This document shows, in pieces, positions 51,763 to 60,469 of a stretch of 64,000 nt of DNA. Within the stretch, counting starts at the first letter, position 1, and each line of letters opens with the position of its first letter. The stretch covers positions 186,001-250,000 of the forward strand of contig NZ_JACHNV010000005.1 in NCBI RefSeq assembly GCF_014199535.1. Reading direction: 5' to 3'. This stretch comes from Hymenobacter latericoloratus. GTDB lineage: Bacteria > Bacteroidota > Bacteroidia > Cytophagales > Hymenobacteraceae. A model generated the notes under the pieces. It saw only the letters and a list, made by a program, of their open reading frames with translations. It searched no databases and was not told where the DNA came from. A program made the translations under genes and the position numbers.

Positions 51763-52818
51763 ATGTTCCTTCAACGCAACTTCCTGAGCCTGGCCCTTGC
51801 TGCCGGCGTTCTGGGCCTCGCCTCCTGCAACAAAGGCGGTGATTTCAGCAAGACCAAATCGGGGATTGAATACCAGGTTTTCAAAAGCACCGGCGGCGGT
51901 AAGTATGACTCCCGCGAAGTAGGCGCCGAAGGAGATGCCACCTACAAAGACCGGGTGGGCAAAATCATGGCCCTGCACGTGGAGTACCGCACGGCCAAGG
52001 ATTCCATCCTGTTCAACTCGCGCAAGCAACAGTTCGGCTATCCCGTACGCGTGCCCCTGGACTCGGTGCGGAAGGAGCAGCGCGGCGGCCTGGAAGAAGC
52101 CATCAGCCTGTTGCAGCCCGGCGACTCGGCCGTGTTCCGCTTCAACGTGGACAGCATTTTTGCCAAGTCGTTCCGCCAGCCGGTGCCGCCGTTCATGAAG
52201 AAGGCCGGCGCCACCATGACCATGTTCGTGAAGGTGGATAAGGTGCAGACGCGCGAGGAGGCCATGGCCGACGTGCAGAAAATGCAGGCCGAGCTGCCCC
52301 AGAAAATGCAGGCCCACGCCAAGCAGCAAATCAAAACCGATGATGTGGAGCTGCAGGCCTACATCAAGAAAAATAACCTGACGGTTCAGAAAGACACCTC
52401 GGGTGTGTACTACGCCGTGACTATCCCCGGCACGGGCGCCAAGCCCAAAGCCGGCCAGCTGGTATCGGTACTCTACAAGGGTTCCTTGCTGAAAAACGGC
52501 AAAGTGTTCGACTCGTCAGAAAAGATGGGCAATAAGCCCTTCGACTTTGTGCTGGGCCAGGGCCAGGTAATTCCGGGCTGGGATGTGGGCATTGCGCAGT
52601 TCGCGAAGGGTGCGAAAGGCTTCCTGCTGGTACCTTCGTCGCTGGCCTACGGGCAGCGCGGCGCCGGCGCCGACATTCCGGCCGATGCCATTCTGCGCTT
52701 CGACGTGGAGCTGGTGGACGTGAAAAACGCCCCGCCGGCCCCCGCCAGCCAGCAGCCCAACGCCGCGGACATCCAGCGCCAGCTGGAGGAGCTGCAGCGC
52801 CAGCAGCAGGGTAAATAG
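51763..52818 (+). CDS. FKBP-type peptidyl-prolyl isomerase lipoprotein (1 of 5)
   Basis: 351-residue predicted lipoprotein (FLSLALAAGVLGLASC, lipobox Cys at about residue 23). Residues ~30-180 form a diverged FKBP-like domain (GKIMALHVEYRT ... LQPGDSAVFRFNVDSIF) lacking the active-site residues, and ~220-325 a canonical FKBP domain: VSVLYKGSL, KVFDSSE, VIPGWDVG, SSLAYGQRGAG. A helical Gln/Lys linker joins them and a Gln-rich tail follows. It should catalyse proline isomerisation of exported proteins. The gene at 55036 is a close paralogue with the same two-domain layout. Ends at a strong terminator. Confidence 0.92.
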   Translation: MFLQRNFLSLALAAGVLGLASCNKGGDFSKTKSGIEYQVFKSTGGGKYDSREVGAEGDATYKDRVGKIMALHVEYRTAKDSILFNSRKQQFGYPVRVPLDSVRKEQRGGLEEAISLLQPGDSAVFRFNVDSIFAKSFRQPVPPFMKKAGATMTMFVKVDKVQTREEAMADVQKMQAELPQKMQAHAKQQIKTDDVELQAYIKKNNLTVQKDTSGVYYAVTIPGTGAKPKAGQLVSVLYKGSLLKNGKVFDSSEKMGNKPFDFVLGQGQVIPGWDVGIAQFAKGAKGFLLVPSSLAYGQRGAGADIPADAILRFDVELVDVKNAPPAPASQQPNAADIQRQLEELQRQQQGK

Positions 52819-52840
52819 TTTACCCTAGCGCATCTACCAG

Positions 52841-52880
52841 AAAAGCCCCCGGTCCGGTGCAACCGGGTCGGGGGCTTTTT
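52841..52880 (+). terminator. Rho-independent terminator
   Basis: Stem AAAAGCCCCCG (52841-52851) with CGGGGGCTTTT (52869-52879) and an inner CCGGT/ACCGG stem, then a T. It separates the first and second FKBP genes. Confidence 0.85.
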
Positions 52881-52915
52881 GCTCTTATCCGTAAACTGCC
52901 TTTTCTTTTGTAAGT

Positions 52916-53818
52916 ATGCGCACATTTCTTCTCCGCTTCCGGGCGGCCGCCTGGCTTCCGGTATTCCTGCTCGGCTTCCTTGCGGTGGCGCTGTCGGCCT
53001 GCGAAAAAACCGAGGAAGACAACACGGACTACGCCGCCCGCGACGAAGCCACCATTCAATCCTACATTACTGATAACAAGCTTACGGGCTTCCAGCGTCA
53101 GGCCTCGGGCCTCTACGTGAACATTACCCAGCCCGGCACCGGCGCCCTGGCCAAAACAGACCAAGTGGTGCTTACCCGCTACAAAGCCACGCTGCTCGAC
53201 GGCACCGTCTTCGAGTCGAACATGACTACGCTGGGCAGCTTTGAATTCGTACTGGGCAAGGGCAAGAATGCGGGCTGGGATGAGGGCTTTGCCTTGCTGA
53301 ATAAGGGGGCTAAGGCGACCTTCCTGGTGCCCTCACCCCTGGCCTATGGCTCTTTGAGCAGCAACGTGGTACCCCCGCACGCCATCATCCGCTACGACGT
53401 GGAAGTGGTGGACGTTATTGATATTCCGGCCCGCGACGAGGCCAGCATTCAGGCCTACATTGCGGCCAACAACCTGACGGGTTTCCAGCGCCAGCCCTCC
53501 GGCTTGTACGTGGCCATTACCAAGCCCGGCACCGGCGACAACGCTAAGAAAAACCAGACAGTATCAGCCCGCTACACGGGCACTACTCTCGATGGGAAAG
53601 TGTTTGACAGCAATGCCAACGCCGCCAACCCTTTCTCCTTTACGGTGGGGGCCGGCCAGGTAATTGCCGGCTGGGACGAAGGATTTCTGCTGCTCAACAA
53701 GGGTAGCAAAGCCATCCTGCTGATTCCCTCGGGTCTGGCTTACGGCAGCCGGGCTGTCAGCACCATTCCGGCTAACTCTGTTTTGCGCTTCGACGTGGAA
53801 GCAGCGGACATTAAATAA
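52916..53818 (+). CDS. Tandem-FKBP peptidyl-prolyl isomerase lipoprotein (2 of 5)
   Basis: 300-residue lipoprotein (GFLAVALSAC). It contains two FKBP domains that are recent duplicates of each other: each begins with a near-identical lead (RDEATIQSYITDNKLTGFQR, residues ~42-61; RDEASIQAYIAANNLTGFQR, ~178-197) and both are followed by the FKBP core. Domain 1 has FESNMTT in place of FDSS and N-A-G-W for V-I-P-G-W. Domain 2 is closer to canonical (KVFDSNAN, VIAGWDEG, SGLAYGSR). At least one domain is probably active. It lies between a terminator and the third FKBP gene, 56 bp on. Confidence 0.92.
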   Translation: MRTFLLRFRAAAWLPVFLLGFLAVALSACEKTEEDNTDYAARDEATIQSYITDNKLTGFQRQASGLYVNITQPGTGALAKTDQVVLTRYKATLLDGTVFESNMTTLGSFEFVLGKGKNAGWDEGFALLNKGAKATFLVPSPLAYGSLSSNVVPPHAIIRYDVEVVDVIDIPARDEASIQAYIAANNLTGFQRQPSGLYVAITKPGTGDNAKKNQTVSARYTGTTLDGKVFDSNANAANPFSFTVGAGQVIAGWDEGFLLLNKGSKAILLIPSGLAYGSRAVSTIPANSVLRFDVEAADIK

Positions 53819-53874
53819 GTTTCCATCTTCGGAAGGTTTTTTGTGACCTCCGGTTACCCTTTGCGTTTACCCCC

Positions 53875-54417
53875 ATGAAGAAGTTTGCGCTGGCCCTTTC
53901 TTTTCTGGTGTTGCCGCTTGCTACCGTGCCGGCCCTGACCAGCTGCAACACGGAGCCGGACTATATCAAGCGGACGCGGCAGCTGGAAGAGGAGCAGAAA
54001 AAGAACGATGATGTTCTTATTCAGGACTACCTCACCCGCAACAGCATCACGAACTATACCCGTCTTACCTCGGGCATATACCTGATACCCGTAACGGAAG
54101 GCCCCACCAGCAACCCACTTATTAAAGCCGGCAACAAAGTAACCACCAAGTACATTGGCAGCTTTATTGGCAAAGACAATGAGGGGCTGGTGTTTGAGGC
54201 CTCCAGCGACAACCGCACTACCTGCGGCTGCTTTGGCTTTGTGAACGGCCAGACGGGAACTATTTCAGGCTGGAACACGGCCACGCTGGAAATGCGCAAA
54301 GGCGACCGGAAAAAGGTGATTATTCCTTCGTACCTGGCGTACGGGGCCGCGGGCTCGGCAGTTATTCCGCCCAATACGCCTCTGCTCTTCGACATGGAGA
54401 TTCTGGATGTGCAGTAA
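53875..54417 (+). CDS. FKBP-type peptidyl-prolyl isomerase lipoprotein (3 of 5)
   Basis: 180-residue lipoprotein with a lysine-rich signal (MKKFALALSFLVL... LTSC). After a short helical lead (QLEEEQKKNDDVLIQDYL) comes one FKBP domain: VTTKYIGSF, TISGWNTATLEM, PSYLAYGAAGSAVIPPN. The acidic FDSS is replaced by FEAS, and an insertion with two close cysteines (TTCGCFGF) falls in the loop before the TISGW strand; neither is usual. Activity may be reduced. Its stop lies inside the next gene (11-bp overlap), so the two are translationally coupled. Confidence 0.9.
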   Translation: MKKFALALSFLVLPLATVPALTSCNTEPDYIKRTRQLEEEQKKNDDVLIQDYLTRNSITNYTRLTSGIYLIPVTEGPTSNPLIKAGNKVTTKYIGSFIGKDNEGLVFEASSDNRTTCGCFGFVNGQTGTISGWNTATLEMRKGDRKKVIIPSYLAYGAAGSAVIPPNTPLLFDMEILDVQ

Positions 54418-54904
54418 GCAGCGCGGCAGGTGGCTGGTAGGGGCCGGCAGCCTGGTGTTAAGCCTGGGCGCTGTGCCTCTGGTTGGGCAGGCGCAGCAGA
54501 TTCTGCCCGTGGCCGTGCCCACGGCCGACACCCTACTGGCGCAAGCCATTACTACTCCCTCCGGCCTGCGCTACCTGATTCGGCAACCCGGCACGGGCCC
54601 TACGCCCCGTCCCGGCGATAAAGTGCTGGTGCACTACACCGGTTTCCTGGGCAATGGGCGTATTTTCGACGCATCGGTCAGGCAAGGCGGACCGCTGAAA
54701 GTCCGGGCTGGCCGGGGCGAGGTAGTAAAAGGGTGGGACGAGGTGCTGCTGCTGCTACCCCAGGGCAGCCGGGCCCGCGTCTGGATTCCGGCCGCGCTGG
54801 GCTACGGCCCCGAGGGGCGCCCCGACCCCGACGATGAGCAACGCTACCTGATTCCGCCCAATGCTGACTTGGTATTCGAGCTGGAAGTGCTGAAAATAAA
54901 ATAA
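54407..54904 (+). CDS. FKBP-type peptidyl-prolyl isomerase, secreted (4 of 5)
   Basis: 165-residue exported protein with signal peptide (VGAGSLVLSLGAVPLVGQAQ) and no lipobox. Single FKBP domain: LRYLIRQPGTGPTPRPGDKVLVHYTG, quoted in part, then RIFDASVRQGGP, VVKGWDEVLLL, ALGYGPEGRP and a 3' strand DLVFELEVLKI. Most active-site positions are conserved (Tyr, FDAS, GWDE), with GYG for AYG. It overlaps the previous FKBP gene by 11 bp and ends at a terminator, so genes 2-4 may form one unit. Confidence 0.91.
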   Translation: MCSKQRGRWLVGAGSLVLSLGAVPLVGQAQQILPVAVPTADTLLAQAITTPSGLRYLIRQPGTGPTPRPGDKVLVHYTGFLGNGRIFDASVRQGGPLKVRAGRGEVVKGWDEVLLLLPQGSRARVWIPAALGYGPEGRPDPDDEQRYLIPPNADLVFELEVLKIK

Positions 54905-54906
54905 CT

Positions 54907-54947
54907 GCCGGCCCACTGGTTTCCCGCCAGTGGGCCGGCTTGTTTTT
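54907..54947 (+). terminator. Rho-independent terminator
   Basis: 13-bp perfect GC-rich stem (54907-54919 with 54927-54939), 7-nt loop, then TTGTTTTT. It ends the second FKBP transcription unit. Confidence 0.9.
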
Positions 54948-55035
54948 AACGGCTGCCCGCCGGCTGCGGCAACTGTTTCGGCTGGTGCCATAAATCCGGG
55001 CTAACTTGGCTTTCTGATTTGCTCTTTTCCTTGCT

Positions 55036-56007
55036 ATGCTGCTCCTTCCGTTTCGTTACCGCCTTTCACTTCTGGCCCTGCTGGGCAGCACGTTCCTGAT
55101 GGGCTTCCAGGGCGAGCCTACCCCGTTCAACCGGTTACGCTCCGGGCTGGAATACCGCATTTACCGGCGCGAAAATGGGCGCTACGTGCTGCGGCCGGCC
55201 CTACCCCCCACCGGCGACCCTGCGTACTCCACCCGCGTGGGCCGCATCCTGAGCCTGCACCTGGAGTTCCGCACCGCTACCGACTCGGTGCTGATGCACT
55301 CCCGCCGCCAGGGCGGCGGCCAGCCCGTGCGGGTGCCCCTGGATACGCTTCGGCGCCAGCAGGGCGGTAGCGTAGAAGAAGCCCTGTCGTTGCTGCAGCC
55401 CGGCGACTCGGGTGTCTTTCGCCTGAACGTGGATACGGTATTTGCCAAGTCGTTCCGGCAGCCGGTGCCGCCGTTTATCCGCCGGGCCGGCCCTACCCTC
55501 ACGGTGCTGGCCAAGGCTGAAAAGGTGCAGACGGAAGCCGAAGCCCTGCAGGAAGTGCAACAGCAGGCGCAGCTGGCCCAGGAGCAAGCCAAAAAACAAG
55601 CTGCCCAGCAAGCCCTCAAGGACGACGCCCGCATTCAGGCCTACCTGAAGCAAAACAAGCTAAAGGCCCTGAAAACGCCCGGCGGGGTGTATTACGTGGT
55701 TACTAAAGCCAGCACCGGCCTCAAGCCCAAAAAGGGCCAGACGGTTTCGGTGCTCTACAAGGGGTTGCTGCTCAACGGCAAAGTATTTGATTCCTCCGAG
55801 CGAAACGGCAACCAGCCCATCGAATTCGCGCTGGGTACGGGCCAGGTTATTCCGGGCTGGGACCAGGGCATTGCCGCGCTCAACAAGGGTAGCAAAGCCA
55901 TTCTGCTGATTCCCTCGGGCCTGGCCTACGGGCCGCGCGGCGCCGGCGCCGACATCCCGCCCAATGCTGTCCTTCGCTTTAACGTAGAGCTGGTTGGGGT
56001 GAAATAA
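55036..56007 (+). CDS. FKBP-type peptidyl-prolyl isomerase, secreted (5 of 5)
   Basis: 323-residue paralogue of the first gene of the array: the same diverged N-terminal FKBP-like domain (SLHLEFRTATDSVL ... LLQPGDSGVFRLNVDTVFAKSFRQP), a Gln/Ala coiled linker, and a canonical C-terminal FKBP domain (VSVLYKGLLL, KVFDSSER, VIPGWDQGIAALNKG, SGLAYGPRGAG). The N-terminus is a signal peptide without a lipobox Cys (LLALLGSTFLMGFQG), so this copy would be released or anchored differently from its lipoprotein twin. It is followed by an inverted repeat rather than a T-tailed terminator. Confidence 0.92.
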   Translation: MLLLPFRYRLSLLALLGSTFLMGFQGEPTPFNRLRSGLEYRIYRRENGRYVLRPALPPTGDPAYSTRVGRILSLHLEFRTATDSVLMHSRRQGGGQPVRVPLDTLRRQQGGSVEEALSLLQPGDSGVFRLNVDTVFAKSFRQPVPPFIRRAGPTLTVLAKAEKVQTEAEALQEVQQQAQLAQEQAKKQAAQQALKDDARIQAYLKQNKLKALKTPGGVYYVVTKASTGLKPKKGQTVSVLYKGLLLNGKVFDSSERNGNQPIEFALGTGQVIPGWDQGIAALNKGSKAILLIPSGLAYGPRGAGADIPPNAVLRFNVELVGVK

Positions 56008-56060
56008 GGCCAGTCAGCTTTGCCCGCCATCCGTGATTCTGGCCCCGCCAGAGCCCACTA

Positions 56061-56125
56061 CCTCCCCGCGCCAAGCCCTACCGAAACCGGGCAAACCAAT
56101 CTCGGTGGGGCTTGGCGCGGGGAGG
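56061..56125 (+). repeat. 24-bp inverted repeat after the FKBP array
   Basis: Arms 56061-56084 and 56102-56125 match with one U-G pair, with a 17-nt loop. It lies in the gap between the last FKBP gene and recO (convergent), where no gene is evident. Confidence 0.85.
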
Positions 56126-56243
56126 GGTTGAGTAGATACCAGGGGGTAGGCGGAAGCCACTCTGGCAGCCCACGCGGCGCGGGTAGCAACCAGCTGAACG
56201 GCTGACGCCATTGGGCCGAAGAACGGCAGAGAGCAACACAGGG

Positions 56244-56966
56244 CTACAACTCCGCCAGCACTTCCGACAGTACGGCCAGGGAGCGGACGTCGCCGAGGTG
56301 CTCCACGTGCAGCTGGTAGTAGCGAATCAGCACGTCCAGCAGTTCCCGGCGCACCCGCCCGTTGGGAATGGTGGCGGCCCCGGGGTCGCGCAGCAACGCA
56401 TCGAAATGCTCTTCAAACTCCTGAAAGCGCAGGGCTACGGGTCCGGTGCTACCGGGCCCAATGGTGGCGGCGGCGGCAAAGGCTACCTGCGAGGTAATCT
56501 GCTCCCCGGTTTCGGGCCCGAAGCCCAAATACTGGCTCAGGCCCAGCAAAAACACCAGGGCAAAGTTCTCGAAGCCTTCTTGCTGGCGGTCAAAGGCCAG
56601 AATGGAATCGTGCAGAAACCCGAACAGGGGCTCGTTCTTTTCCTCTTCCTGCAGCACGCGGCCGGTAATTTCGGACAGAAACAACGCGACGCTGCTCTTG
56701 CGCACATCGTAAGGTAGGGTCCGGAACGGCTCGGCGCAACGGTATTCCGAGAGCCGCGTGAGCCCACCGCTGCGGGAAGTGTACGCCACCAGATCGAGTA
56801 AGGTAAGGGGCTGAAACAAGGCAATGCGGCCCGGCGGCTTGGCCTTCCGGACCCCGTTTACCACGTAGCTCTGCAGCCCTAGCTGCTCGGTATAGATGCG
56901 CGCGATAATGCTGGTTTCGCGGTAGCGCATGTAATTCAGCACAATGCCGCGGGTTTTGATTAGCAT
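56244..56966 (-). CDS. recO: DNA repair protein RecO
   Basis: 240-residue RecF-pathway mediator that helps load RecA on SSB-coated DNA. The N-terminal OB-fold begins MLIKTRGIVLNYMRYRETSII, typical of the family, with TEQLGLQSYVVNGVRK; a helical C-terminal domain follows (FLSEITGRVLQEEEKNEPLF, shown as pattern). The family's CxxC zinc motif is absent, as in many RecO proteins. ATG 56966 starts the OB fold. It lies about 170 bp downstream of porZ on the same strand and may be cotranscribed. Confidence 0.9.
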   Translation of the reverse strand: MLIKTRGIVLNYMRYRETSIIARIYTEQLGLQSYVVNGVRKAKPPGRIALFQPLTLLDLVAYTSRSGGLTRLSEYRCAEPFRTLPYDVRKSSVALFLSEITGRVLQEEEKNEPLFGFLHDSILAFDRQQEGFENFALVFLLGLSQYLGFGPETGEQITSQVAFAAAATIGPGSTGPVALRFQEFEEHFDALLRDPGAATIPNGRVRRELLDVLIRYYQLHVEHLGDVRSLAVLSEVLAEL

Positions 56967-57138
56967 GAAGAAATGAGCTAGTAAAGAGTACAGGACCAAC
57001 CGGCGGGCGGCGCGGCCGGGCTACCCCAGGTGCCAGCCGCAGGCCGGATGCCACCCGCCAGACCGGGCAAGTAAGAACAACGCAAACCGGTAAATTGGCT
57101 CCTTTCGTCGGGCTAAAATTGCGTCCTTCATCAGGGCC

Positions 57139-59499
57139 TTAGCGCTCCACTACCGCTACTTTGCTGATGCAGCCGTTCTTGCCATCGGCATCCGACGAGA
57201 GCACCAGGTACACCCCCGACTGCACCCGGCGGCCGTTATAATCAGCGAGGTTCCAGGTGACGGTGCCGCCGTTGGCGCGGGTTTGGTACACCAGCCGGCC
57301 GGTTACATCCGTGATTTTGACCATGGCATTATTGGCCAGCCCCGCAATGCCCACCTGCCCGCTGAAATCGGTGCGCACGGGGTTGGGGAACACGCTGGCG
57401 CAGCTGGGTTTGCCTTCCGTTACGGTGGCGCTACCCCGGTAGGATACCACGCCCGCATCCGTCACCACGAAGACCTCGCCGGTTTTATCGTTCACCTCCA
57501 CATCCACAATCCGGTCGGAAGGCAGGGGGCTGTTTTCGGTAGTGAAATGCTCCAGGGCCTCGTCGCCATCGGGGTTGAACAGCCACAGGCCGCGGTCAGT
57601 GGCAAACCACTTGCGGTTGCCCCCATCCACGGCAACAGCCCGCACGGCTTCATTAAACAAGGCCGCGAAGCCAGAACCAGGCCCGCGCCGCACAATAGGG
57701 GTAGTAAAACCCAGGGGCTCGGAGGAGTTGAAGGTGCCGCCCAGGTCGGTAAAAACGGCGGGGCCCTTTAGGGTTGCGGCCCAGATGTAGCCCTGCCGAT
57801 CCTTCACCAGGTCGTATATCTCGGCGCTGGGCAGCCCATCGGTTTCGCCAAAGTAGCGGGTGCTGCCCGTGGCCGGATCGTGGGCAATGATGCCCAGGCT
57901 GCTGCCCCCGGCCCGCGCCCTCGACACCCAGGCCACCCCGGCGTCGTCCAGGGCCAGCCGGTCGAGGTTTTCGCTTCCTTCGAAGTAGGGAATAACGGTC
58001 CAGGCCGTAGCGGCCGGCTCGAACACGAACAGGCCCGACTGGCCGGCTACCTGGTGCCGGTTGACGACCCACACCCGGCCCGTCGCATCGGTAGTTACGT
58101 CGGTTACCCGCGTGAAATCAGGGTTGGCAATGGCGCTACGCAGCGGGTTGGGCAGGCCTGACGTCGGATTGAACAACCGAAATTCGCCGGGCCCCTTCCA
58201 CTCCAGCAGCCCGTTGCCGTAGCTGGCCACGTAGAGGGTACCGTCGGGGGTGCGGGTACCCCGGGTCAGATCTTTGGGGTTGGGGTACTGCGCGGCCGAG
58301 GGCAGCGTACCGCTGGTAATATTGGTCCACTGCCCGTTTTTATACTCAAAAAAGCCCTGTCGAAATTCTCGCTGCACATACCGGTCGGTGTAGCCGCCGC
58401 TGAAAACGTCCACGGTATTGATGCGGGCATCGGCCAGCACGCTGAAAGCCTGAGCCTGGGCCGGTGCATTGGTGATAAACTGCTCGGCCTGCTGCCCGTT
58501 GGTAGTTTTCAGCAGCCCGTTGGCGAAATCGGCCAGGAAAAAGCTTCCTTCCCGGGAGCGAAAAGCCGCCCGCCCATCCTGCAGCAGCGCCGGGCGCAGC
58601 GTGTTACCCACCGCGCCGGTGGCCGGGTTCAGCACCGCCAGGCCTGCATTACTCATCACCAGCAGCCCCGCGCGGGACGGGGTTAGGGCCCGGAACTCCA
58701 GCCCCCGCAGCGGGCTGCCCACGGGCTGCCAGCCCGCGACAGGCGCGGCCACGGAGTAGCGGTACAGCTGGTCGCCGTTGCTGCCGGCCACTACGTAGCT
58801 GGCTTGCACAGCCAGGGTCCTAAAGGAGTCGGTGCCACGCGTGGGCAGGTCCGTCGTCCAGGCCCGGTAGTCGAGCAGGTTGCCCGTGAGCGGGGCCCGC
58901 ATCAGGCCATTGGAGGTAGCCGCAAACAGCTGGTTGCCCGCCACGGCAGTAGCGTACACCCGCACCACCGTACCGCCGGGCCCGATGTTGGTGTACGTAT
59001 CCCGGATTTCCAGCCGGGTCAGGTCCAGCGTTACAATCCCGAAGCTGCAGGCCAGGTAGGCCGTTTTGCCGCTGATGTGAATGTGGTTGATGGTTTTGGT
59101 GCCACTGAGCTCCTTGCGCACAATGTCGCTGAGGTTCAGCACGGCCCCATCCTGCAGGCGCAGAATATCCAGGTTGGCGTTGCGGTAAGCCACCACCACC
59201 TGCCGGCTCACCGAGTCGTAAGCCAGCGTGTTCACCCCCACATCGTGCAGGCCGTCGCGCCGCGAGAGGAGCCGGGTCGTGTTCAGGCTCTTGTCAAAGT
59301 AGAAGAAGGCATCCTCGGCCGCCACGTACACCCGGTCGCCTACCTCAGCCAAGGCCTTAGCCCGGTTCGTGGGCAAATGCAGCTGCCAGTCGCCGTAGCC
59401 AGCCGCAGATTGGGCCCGGGCAGTTGTCGTTGTTGCTAGAGCAGACAGGAAAAAAGCCGCGAGGGTAGCCCCCCGGCGCAGGCGTAGCACAAAAGTCAT
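57139..59499 (-). CDS. porZ: PorZ-type T9SS beta-propeller protein with C-terminal sorting domain
   Basis: 786-residue secreted protein. Signal peptide (LAAFFLSALATTTTARAQ), then two beta-propellers: an N-terminal one starting YGDWQLHLPTNRAKALAEVG, shown in part, and a second with two-component-regulator-like repeats (YDLVKDRQGYIWAATLKG, VDGGNRKWFATDRGLWLF). A type IX C-terminal domain of ~80 residues ends it (SVFPNPVRTDFSGQVGI, VKITDVTGRLVYQTRANGG, SGVYLVLSSDADG). This is the architecture of PorZ, which in Porphyromonas gingivalis delivers A-LPS to the T9SS attachment complex. The orthology is strong by layout but not proven. Start is ATG 59499 or 59520. Confidence 0.82.
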   Translation of the reverse strand: MTFVLRLRRGATLAAFFLSALATTTTARAQSAAGYGDWQLHLPTNRAKALAEVGDRVYVAAEDAFFYFDKSLNTTRLLSRRDGLHDVGVNTLAYDSVSRQVVVAYRNANLDILRLQDGAVLNLSDIVRKELSGTKTINHIHISGKTAYLACSFGIVTLDLTRLEIRDTYTNIGPGGTVVRVYATAVAGNQLFAATSNGLMRAPLTGNLLDYRAWTTDLPTRGTDSFRTLAVQASYVVAGSNGDQLYRYSVAAPVAGWQPVGSPLRGLEFRALTPSRAGLLVMSNAGLAVLNPATGAVGNTLRPALLQDGRAAFRSREGSFFLADFANGLLKTTNGQQAEQFITNAPAQAQAFSVLADARINTVDVFSGGYTDRYVQREFRQGFFEYKNGQWTNITSGTLPSAAQYPNPKDLTRGTRTPDGTLYVASYGNGLLEWKGPGEFRLFNPTSGLPNPLRSAIANPDFTRVTDVTTDATGRVWVVNRHQVAGQSGLFVFEPAATAWTVIPYFEGSENLDRLALDDAGVAWVSRARAGGSSLGIIAHDPATGSTRYFGETDGLPSAEIYDLVKDRQGYIWAATLKGPAVFTDLGGTFNSSEPLGFTTPIVRRGPGSGFAALFNEAVRAVAVDGGNRKWFATDRGLWLFNPDGDEALEHFTTENSPLPSDRIVDVEVNDKTGEVFVVTDAGVVSYRGSATVTEGKPSCASVFPNPVRTDFSGQVGIAGLANNAMVKITDVTGRLVYQTRANGGTVTWNLADYNGRRVQSGVYLVLSSDADGKNGCISKVAVVER

Positions 59500-59588
59500 C
59501 GGCAAAGAAGTAGGGCGCACACGGGGCGCAGTGGCAAGATAACGCCCCCGGCCCGGCTTTCGTACGGCGGCAGCTACCGACCTGCTGC

Positions 59589-60212
59589 TTACTTCAGCTC
59601 GGCCTGGCTGGTGGTTTCAGCGGCTTTCTCGCGCATGCCTTCCTGAAAGCAGTAGCGGCAGCGGGCTTCGTAGGCGTCGGTTTCGCCGAGCAGAATCTTG
59701 CTTTCCGCCGCCGTTACCCGAAATGAGTACGATGCCAGCTCGCCGCAGCACACGCAAATGGCGTGTACTTTGGTCACAAATTCGGCCACGGCCATCAGGG
59801 CCGGCATGGGACCGAAGGGCTGGCCCATGTAGTCCATATCGAGGCCGGCCACAATCACGCGAGTGCCGCGGTTGGCCAGTTGCACGCATACATCCACCAA
59901 GGACTCGTCGAAGAACTGGGCCTCGTCCACCCCCACTACGTCGCAGCCGGCGGCCAGCAGCAGCATTTCCTGGGCCACGGGCACGGGCGTGGAGCGGATG
60001 CTGTTCTGGTTGTGCGAGACAACATCCTCGGCGTGGTAGCGGGTGTCGAGGGCGGGCTTAAAGATTTCAACCCGCTGCCGGGCAATTTTGGCCCGGTTCA
60101 GGCGCCGGATCAGCTCTTCCGTTTTGCCCGAAAACATGGAGCCGCACACGACTTCAATCCAGCCCCGACGGGCACTATCACGACCGGTACCGACGCGGGG
60201 TTCGATAAACAC
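59589..60212 (-). CDS. tdk: Thymidine kinase
   Basis: 207-residue type II thymidine kinase of the salvage pathway. Walker A is GSMFSGKTEEL (about residues 20-30), the magnesium site DEAQFF, and the lasso domain holds the structural zinc cysteines (CVCCGE ... CRYC). The GTG at 60212 precedes FIEPRVGTG and gives the usual length; the longer open frame is less likely. The enzyme is normally feedback-inhibited by dTTP. It lies 89 bp upstream of porZ on the same strand. Confidence 0.93.
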   Translation of the reverse strand: MFIEPRVGTGRDSARRGWIEVVCGSMFSGKTEELIRRLNRAKIARQRVEIFKPALDTRYHAEDVVSHNQNSIRSTPVPVAQEMLLLAAGCDVVGVDEAQFFDESLVDVCVQLANRGTRVIVAGLDMDYMGQPFGPMPALMAVAEFVTKVHAICVCCGELASYSFRVTAAESKILLGETDAYEARCRYCFQEGMREKAAETTSQAELK

Positions 60213-60469
60213 AGGAGGAGAAAATAAGAAGGTGAGCGAATACGTCGGCAAACGGGCCGGGCAGTAAGCCAATTACCGAAATTACGCGTTTGCTTCCGGA
60301 TACCAGCAACCCGTGGGCCTCCCCTTTAGCGCGCCCCGCCGCAGTTCGGATGGCTTACCTGCTTATACTGTGCGCCATACCTTGGCCGGGGCGCTGCGCA
60401 TTTTTCTGGGGCTAGCGGCGGCGCCAGCTCCCGCGCAACTGGCTGCCCCGGTAACGGAACCGCCCCGTT

